Shown here one piece after another: positions 7,863 through 12,509 of a DNA stretch of 12,509 bases. How positions within the stretch are numbered: the first letter of the stretch is position 1; the number at the start of each line of letters is the position of its first letter. The notes beneath the pieces were generated by a model. It did not search any database. It had not been told where the DNA came from and saw only the letters and a program-made list of their open reading frames with translations. The stretch comes from a bacterium (lineage in GTDB: Bacteria > Verrucomicrobiota > Verrucomicrobiia > Limisphaerales > UBA11358), in NCBI GenBank assembly GCA_021781185.1, contig JAJXXI010000357.1, forward strand, positions 1 to 12,509. Direction: 5' to 3'. Both the position numbers and the translations under genes were made by a program.

Positions 7863-10297
7863 CCGTTCACGCCGTTGGGTTTGAAGCCGAGCTGGTCGCC
7901 CAGCTTGGCGAATTGCTGCTGCCATTCCATGGCCGGGGCATCGCCCTGAGCGGCTCTCTCATAAAACGGCGGCGCGAGTCCTTTCAGCAGTTTGAAATAC
8001 AGGTTCTGGGTCTTCCACAGGTTCACCTCGATGTCCACCGTGTGGACGATTTCAGCAATCTCCGTCGTGCGCGTCAGGAGCGCAATGTCATCAGGAGTCT
8101 TCGTCAGGCGCTCCAACTGGCTGTCGAGGTGCGCCTTGATGGCGAAACCTAGTTCCTCCCGTTGCAAATCCACGTTGTCCGTCCGGGCATCCTGGAGCAG
8201 CGTGCGAATTCGCGCGGGATCGGGCTGGTCGTTTTCAAACTGCCGGCGCAGCTCGGCGTTGAGAATGAAATTGGCCGCCGTCTTCAACGCCCCGGGCAGG
8301 GGCGCGCCGATGTCCTTGAGAAACCGCATGAGCGGCGTGTATTGATCCGTGATCAGCCGGTAGCGGTCCTCAAGATCCTGGCCGGTGGAGGCAAGAATTT
8401 GCTGGAGAATCTTGCGCTGTTCGTCGCGGAAAAGAGATTTCAGCGAGTAGTGGGATTCCCCGAAATGTCGGTCCATCAACCGGATCACCTGCGGGAAATC
8501 CGCCCGCTGGAAGGCTTCGCCGGTTTCAGCGAGCAGCGTTTGATAAGCCTCATCGCCCCGGAAATAACGCACGCCGCCGTTGACGTTGTGGTCGCCGAAG
8601 TGCATGGCCGCATAGCTGAAGACATCCGAGCCGCGCGTGGTGGCAAAGGTGACCTTGGCCCGGCCAATGACGAGCCGGGTTTTGCCCGCCTGGAAAACCT
8701 GCCGGTGCTGCTGCGCGAACAGGAATCTGTGAATCCACGCCTTGTCCGGATAATTTTCAAACAGCGAACTCACGGCAAAATGCGCGCCGAGCCGTTCGCG
8801 GTCCATGATGGCGGGCTTGACGAACTTCTCGTAAATCAGCCGTCCGTCGCGATGTTCGCGGATGTTGCTTTTGGCCTTCGCCAGCCGGTTCAGAAACTCC
8901 GGTTCGAGGTTCAGCCCGAAAAGGGTGTTCGCCAGTTGCAGCACGCGCCCGGCATATTGAATGACCTGCACGGTTTCGATGCCCGACAGCTCGTCGAAAA
9001 ACCAGCCGCAACTGGTGAACATCAGCATCGCATGACGCTGCAGTTCCAGCAGCCGCAGGCAGTTTGACTGCTCGTCCTCATTTAGCGCGCGGCCGGCCTG
9101 CTGCTGGAGAAACCGCGAAACATTTTCATCCGAGCGGTCGAGGATGACGGAGACGTATTCATCACGCGCCCGCCACGGATCATTGAAAAACTCCCTGGCC
9201 TTCGCCTCGTAAGCCGGGGCGACCTGGTCGCGCAGCCAGTCCAGCGCGTCACGGAGCGGTTGCCGCCAGCGCTGGTTCCAGCCCGGCCGACCACCGCTGT
9301 TGCAGCCGCAGTCACGATGCCAGCGGCCGACGCCGTGCGAACAGCTCCACGCGCTGCCTTCGTGAATCTGCGCCTCGTGCGTGGGCGGATGTTTCTCAAG
9401 AAACTCGCCGTAGTTGGTGAGTATGGCCAGATCGTTCGACTCGATGTGATGTAGCGCGTAGGCCAGTGCCATTTCGCCGTAATGGTGATGGTGCCCGTAG
9501 GACTCACCATCAGTGGCGATGTGCATTAGCTGATCCCAATTCCGGCCATCATCGTAACCGTCCATCAGCCGCGCGGCAAAGCCCGCACCATCGTTGAGCA
9601 AGCGCTCAAACGCCACGGCCTTGGAAACATGCGCGTCATAAAAAAACACGGCAATCATCCGGCCGGATGGGAGGTTCACCTGATACGGTCGCGACGGATC
9701 CACCTGGCCGCCGTTGACGTCCTGCCATTCTTGATCGCCGGTGCGCCGAATTTGGGCGCCTTGATACGGCGAAAGAATGGTGAACCGGATGCCGGCCTCG
9801 GCGAGGACTTCGAGCGACTTGGTGTCGGCCCCGCATTCGGGCAGCCACATCCCTTCGGGCTGGCGGCCGAAGCGATGCACAAAATCGGCAATGCCCCAGC
9901 GCACCTGGGTGACTTTGTCCCGCTGGTTGGACAGCGGCAGAATCGTGTGATTGTAAGCCTGGGCGATGGCCGAGCCGTGACCGGAGAAACGTTCCCGGCT
10001 TTGCTTGTCGGCTTCAATGATGGCGGCGAGGACGTCGGGCTTGTGCTCGGCCATCCAGGCGAGCAGCGTCGGGCCGAAGTTGAAGCTGATGCGCGAATAG
10101 TTGTTGACGATGTCCACGATGCGTTCACCGCCGTCGAGGATGCGCGCCGCCGCGTTGGGCGCGTAGCACTCGGCGGTGATGCGATCGTTCCAGTCATGAT
10201 AAGGCAGTGCGGAATCCTGGAGTTCGACGGCTTCGAGCCAGGGATTTTCCCGGGGCGGCTGATAGAAGTGTCCATGCAGGCAGAGGTGTTTTTCCAT
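7859..10297 (-). CDS. GH57 family glycoside hydrolase with C-terminal DUF3536 domain
   Basis: An 812-residue member of the GH57 alpha-amylase/branching-enzyme superfamily. It opens with the first conserved GH57 region, HGHFYQPPRENPW (8-20). EGMWLPECGAD (148-158) carries the expected nucleophile E154, and ATDGESYGHHHHYGE (261-275) the expected general acid D263. The segment GSAWSCSHGVGRWHRDCGC (314-332) places C319, H321, C330 and C332 close together, which could be a metal or structural site. The remainder to the C-terminus (about 450-800) is helical and matches the arrangement I know as GH57 plus DUF3536. No signal peptide is visible, so it should be cytoplasmic. The substrate is not evident from sequence; as the first gene before treY it probably acts on glycogen or maltodextrins (hydrolysis, transfer or branching). 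The ATG at 10297 has no clear Shine-Dalgarno but has the CAACCCAACCA element 14 bases upstream. Family confident, activity unknown. Confidence 0.92.
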   Translation of the reverse strand: MEKHLCLHGHFYQPPRENPWLEAVELQDSALPYHDWNDRITAECYAPNAAARILDGGERIVDIVNNYSRISFNFGPTLLAWMAEHKPDVLAAIIEADKQSRERFSGHGSAIAQAYNHTILPLSNQRDKVTQVRWGIADFVHRFGRQPEGMWLPECGADTKSLEVLAEAGIRFTILSPYQGAQIRRTGDQEWQDVNGGQVDPSRPYQVNLPSGRMIAVFFYDAHVSKAVAFERLLNDGAGFAARLMDGYDDGRNWDQLMHIATDGESYGHHHHYGEMALAYALHHIESNDLAILTNYGEFLEKHPPTHEAQIHEGSAWSCSHGVGRWHRDCGCNSGGRPGWNQRWRQPLRDALDWLRDQVAPAYEAKAREFFNDPWRARDEYVSVILDRSDENVSRFLQQQAGRALNEDEQSNCLRLLELQRHAMLMFTSCGWFFDELSGIETVQVIQYAGRVLQLANTLFGLNLEPEFLNRLAKAKSNIREHRDGRLIYEKFVKPAIMDRERLGAHFAVSSLFENYPDKAWIHRFLFAQQHRQVFQAGKTRLVIGRAKVTFATTRGSDVFSYAAMHFGDHNVNGGVRYFRGDEAYQTLLAETGEAFQRADFPQVIRLMDRHFGESHYSLKSLFRDEQRKILQQILASTGQDLEDRYRLITDQYTPLMRFLKDIGAPLPGALKTAANFILNAELRRQFENDQPDPARIRTLLQDARTDNVDLQREELGFAIKAHLDSQLERLTKTPDDIALLTRTTEIAEIVHTVDIEVNLWKTQNLYFKLLKGLAPPFYERAAQGDAPAMEWQQQFAKLGDQLGFKPNGVNG

Positions 10298-10311
10298 GAG
10301 TGCTTGGTAAA

Positions 10312-10322
10312 TGGTTGGGTTG
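10312..10322 (-). repeat. CAACCCAACCA leader element, copy 1 (before the GH57 gene)
   Basis: Coding-strand CAACCCAACCA ends 14 bases before the GH57 ATG. It is identical to the element before the GH15 start. Immediately upstream, sharing one base, is a perfect 8-base palindrome GCTTAAGC (10322-10329). The pair could form a composite regulatory site at the head of the trehalose operon; function is inference. Confidence 0.45.
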
Positions 10323-10329
10323 CTTAAGC

Positions 10330-10359
10330 GTTATAAAATGTCGCGTCCGGCGGCCGCAG
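10330..10359 (-). promoter_or_regulatory. Possible promoter for the GH57-treY-GH15-treZ-malQ operon
   Basis: The 79-base gap between the cyclase stop and the GH57 start is the largest in the window. On the coding strand it contains TATAAC (10335-10330), a fair -10 hexamer inside an AT-rich island, but no good TTGACA at 16-18 bases upstream, where the sequence is GC-rich. If real, transcription would start near 10323, giving a leader of about 25 bases that begins with the CAACCCAACCA element. Weak evidence; the operon could instead be read through from the cyclase gene. Confidence 0.25.
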
Positions 10360-10376
10360 ATCGGAGATGGGCGGCT

Positions 10377-11633
10377 TCACTCATACGTTGTGGGGTTGCC
10401 GTTGGTTTCCGCAGCGTGATCAGTCGGACGACCGGATTTATCCACGATCTCCAGCACCACGCCGCGAGGTTCGATGTCCTGGAGTTCCAAGCCGGTGGGA
10501 TAGGTGAGATCGTTGCCGGTGATGGAAACCGGGTGACGACCCTTCTGCGTGTCCCATAATTCCAGGGTCAATTTGATTTTAGCCGGGTTCATAAAATCAA
10601 AAGCTTTGCGCTGGCCGGAAAGCGTGACCTTCACCGTGGGCGGATCAATCCGGCTGACGAGCATGTTGCCGGGCAGCAGGCTGTAGCCGACCGGAATATC
10701 GAAAGTCTGTTGCACCACATGTGCCCGGAACACCACCACGACCCACAACGCCACGGCCAGTCCCAGCGCCACCGCTTTCTCCCGATAGTTTTTCTGAAAA
10801 AACGCCAGCCAAGTCTGCCGCTCCTGGCGTGGGGAGATTTCCTCATAAAACGCCTCCAGCACCCCGGCCATATCCGCCGAATTGGCCACGGGCGAGAGAT
10901 TGCCGCGGCGGGCGATGGAGATGGTGCCGCGTTCTTCGGACACGACAATGCACAAGGCGTCGCTGCGTTCGGACAGGCCCAGCGCCGCCGCGTGGCGGGT
11001 GCCGCTGCGCGGGAGTTGCTCCAGATTCTTGGACAGCGGCAGATGACACCCCAGTCGGTCAATCACATGGCCGTCTATCACTACGGCACCGTCGTGCCCG
11101 AGCGAATGCGGATCAAAGATGCTCTTCAGCAGCGGTTCGCTGATCAAGCCCTGCACTTCTTCACCTCCGTCCAGGTGCCGCGCGATGGTGTCCTTGCCGC
11201 GAACGATCACCAGCGCGCCGATCCTGGCCCGCGCCAGGTCGCCGAGTGTGCGGGCTATAATTTCCACCTCGCGGCGGGGCAGCCGGCCGGTCTTGCGCTT
11301 GTAGCTCGGCAACCGCCGTTCCACCCACCACAGCCCGACCCGCTCAAAGAAGTAGCGCAGGTCTTCCTGAAAGATCACCACGAGCGCCAGCAGGATGACC
11401 GCAAAAAATCCTTGCAGCAACGTCACAGTCAAAACCAGGCCAAACTTGCGCGCCGCCAGATAGACCACGCCCAAAATCACGATGCCGGTAAAGATCATGC
11501 CCGACCGCCGCGTGCGCTTCACCGCCACCTGGAAGCTGTATATGACCAGCGTCACGACGAAGATGTCCGCGATGTCGGCGAAATTAATCTCCAGTTCATT
11601 GAACAATGAAATCAATTGTTTGAGCAGGTCCAT
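10377..11633 (-). CDS. cdaA: CdaA-type diadenylate cyclase fused to a YbbR (CdaR-like) domain
   Basis: Predicted membrane enzyme making cyclic di-AMP from two ATP, 418 residues from the ATG at 11633. Residues about 22-38, 46-62 and 66-88 are three hydrophobic helices as in CdaA, followed by FQEDLRYFFERVG (88-100). The DAC/DisA_N domain spans about 120-250, with the catalytic HDGAVVIDG (D181-G182-A183), then SGTRHAAALGLSERSDA (210-226) and VVSEERGTISIA. The canonical RHR is RHA here (R213-H214-A215). After about residue 280 comes a fourth helix (EKAVALGLAVALWVVVVF, 285-302) and one YbbR domain: TFDIPVGYSLLP (310-321), then PTVKVTLSG (332-340). Separate CdaA is about 270 residues and its partner CdaR is normally a distinct protein, so this is a fusion. 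Topology suggests a cytoplasmic cyclase and an external YbbR domain. An in-frame ATG at 11672 would overlap the upstream gene; 11633 is preferred. It follows the DHH gene by 14 bases. Confidence 0.93.
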   Translation of the reverse strand: MDLLKQLISLFNELEINFADIADIFVVTLVIYSFQVAVKRTRRSGMIFTGIVILGVVYLAARKFGLVLTVTLLQGFFAVILLALVVIFQEDLRYFFERVGLWWVERRLPSYKRKTGRLPRREVEIIARTLGDLARARIGALVIVRGKDTIARHLDGGEEVQGLISEPLLKSIFDPHSLGHDGAVVIDGHVIDRLGCHLPLSKNLEQLPRSGTRHAAALGLSERSDALCIVVSEERGTISIARRGNLSPVANSADMAGVLEAFYEEISPRQERQTWLAFFQKNYREKAVALGLAVALWVVVVFRAHVVQQTFDIPVGYSLLPGNMLVSRIDPPTVKVTLSGQRKAFDFMNPAKIKLTLELWDTQKGRHPVSITGNDLTYPTGLELQDIEPRGVVLEIVDKSGRPTDHAAETNGNPTTYE

Positions 11634-11647
11634 TGGTGCTTCAGGGG

Positions 11648-12509
11648 TTAAGGCTTGAACGGGCGGTGCCATTCGATCCGGGCCGGGATGCGCAGCCGCC
11701 GGGCCACGCGGTTCTGGAGTTCAGTTTCCTTCTGCCGCCAATTTTCCTCCGAAGCCTGCTGGCCGAGGCGGCAGCTCCCGCTGGCAATCGCGCCGTGGCC
11801 GCCCGCTAGGCGGGGATTCTGGAAGGCGTCCCGCAGCACTTCACCCGCCTGCACATCAAGGCTCGTGGTGCGTAACGAAGTGTGAAGCGAACCTTTGAAT
11901 CGCCCCGTGATGAGACACCAGGCGGCCTGCCGGTAGGCGAGCAGAAAATCCGCCACCTGCGCAATGAGGTCGGGCGATTCCACCTGGCCGAGATGCGCCA
12001 CCAGCAGCGAGCGTTGCATCGAGGCGTCACGGATGGCGGTGCCCAGCGTGGTGAAAAATTTTCGCGAGCGGACCGGATTTTGAATCCGCGCGAGCGCACG
12101 CATGTCGCAATGATGCAGCACCGCGAGGTAGGTCTGCACGACGTCAGGCCGTTTCGCGCGGTAAAGATCCAGTGTGTCGGTCAGGATACCGTAGGCTAGG
12201 GCGGTGGCGACGCGCGCGGGGATCTCCGTGCCGGTTTGCAACAATGCCTGGGCGACGAGCACGCAGGTGGCGTCGCATTCCGGATCCACGATGGCGAGTT
12301 CGGCGGCGGGCGGTGTGTCGGAGGGGTGTTGATCAAGGATGAGCGCGGCCTTGCGATTGCCGGGAAAAGGGTTGTTTTTAAATGCTGGCTGGGTGTCCAC
12401 CAGCGCAACGCTGGCGTGCCGTTTGAGCAGGATCGGGTGGAACCGGTGCATGTGAATGCGCAACGTGCGCACCATCGCGCGGTTTTCCATCCGGCCGATG
12501 ATGCCGCCA
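11648..12509 (-). CDS. DHH/DHHA1 family phosphoesterase, N-terminus outside the window
   Basis: This is a DHH-superfamily phosphoesterase related to NrnA/GdpP-type enzymes, which hydrolyse short oligonucleotides, pAp or c-di-AMP with Mn2+. The open frame continues through the right edge (286 whole residues visible), and the segment GGIIGRMENRAMVRTL reads like the interior of the domain. The ATG at 12490 is therefore probably not the true start, and the first motif (HxxPDxD) lies outside. Visible motifs, counted from the edge, are VDTQPAFKNNPFP (37-49), LDQHP (58-62, in the place of DHHP), YGILTDTLDLYRA (106-118) and the DHHA1 signature AGGHGAIASGSC (235-246). There is no membrane segment in the visible part. 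It is directly upstream of the diadenylate cyclase, 14 bases away, so c-di-AMP or its product pApA is a reasonable candidate substrate, though oligoribonuclease or pAp phosphatase activity is equally possible. The DQH variant is odd and may affect metal binding. Confidence 0.88.
   Translation of the reverse strand, partial: GGIIGRMENRAMVRTLRIHMHRFHPILLKRHASVALVDTQPAFKNNPFPGNRKAALILDQHPSDTPPAAELAIVDPECDATCVLVAQALLQTGTEIPARVATALAYGILTDTLDLYRAKRPDVVQTYLAVLHHCDMRALARIQNPVRSRKFFTTLGTAIRDASMQRSLLVAHLGQVESPDLIAQVADFLLAYRQAAWCLITGRFKGSLHTSLRTTSLDVQAGEVLRDAFQNPRLAGGHGAIASGSCRLGQQASEENWRQKETELQNRVARRLRIPARIEWHRPFKP

Noticed and set aside
8162..9067. A 301-residue plus-strand open frame opposite the GH57 gene (and a similar 299-residue one at 10710-11609)
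   Set aside because: Both are antisense shadows of well-supported genes, with no ribosome site or domain signature.
10349..10376. GC-rich GCGGCCGC region after the cyclase stop as a transcription terminator
   Set aside because: The palindrome has no loop and is not followed by a T-tract on the coding strand, so it lacks the form of an intrinsic terminator.
11634..11672. Longer N-terminus for the cyclase starting at the ATG at 11672
   Set aside because: It would overlap the DHH gene by 25 bases and adds 13 Pro/Ala-rich residues before the conserved-looking MDLLKQ start; 11633 is preferred but not proven.

Overview
All recognisable genes in this window lie on the minus strand and are tightly packed, so transcription runs from the right end to the left end. 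The sequence is GC-rich with very short intergenic gaps. No rRNA, tRNA, CRISPR array, insertion sequence or phage gene was seen. Gene content (TreY/TreZ, a GH57-DUF3536 enzyme, a membrane diadenylate cyclase with a YbbR domain, a DHH phosphoesterase) suggests a free-living, probably Gram-negative bacterium with glycogen and trehalose metabolism. A member of the Verrucomicrobiota/PVC group is my best guess, but that is inference from content and style; no marker gene is present.

Right part (about 10377-12509): a likely cyclic-di-AMP signalling module. First comes a DHH/DHHA1 phosphoesterase whose N-terminus is outside the window. Fourteen bases downstream is a diadenylate cyclase of the CdaA type (three N-terminal membrane helices plus a DisA_N/DAC domain). 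It continues without a stop into a fourth membrane helix and one YbbR (CdaR-like) domain, so the cyclase and its usual partner are one polypeptide. Both proteins depart from a textbook motif: RHA instead of RHR in the cyclase, and DQH instead of DHH in the phosphoesterase.

Left and central part (1-10297): a five-gene alpha-glucan/trehalose operon in the order GH57-DUF3536 enzyme, treY, GH15 enzyme, treZ, malQ (malQ is cut by the left edge). TreY converts the reducing end of a maltodextrin into a trehalosyl end and TreZ releases trehalose. MalQ reshuffles short malto-oligosaccharides into longer chains. The GH57 and GH15 proteins presumably feed or trim the glucan pool or, for GH15, split trehalose. 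No TreX/GlgX-type debranching enzyme is in the window. Two junctions (GH57/treY and treZ/malQ) are ATGA overlaps, which points to translational coupling.

The two genes in the operon that have real leaders (GH57 and GH15) share an identical 11-base element, CAACCCAACCA on the coding strand, 11-14 bases before the start codon. Neither has a clear Shine-Dalgarno sequence. This may be a shared regulatory or translation element. The neighbourhood of c-di-AMP turnover and trehalose synthesis makes osmotic adaptation a plausible common theme, but this is inference.
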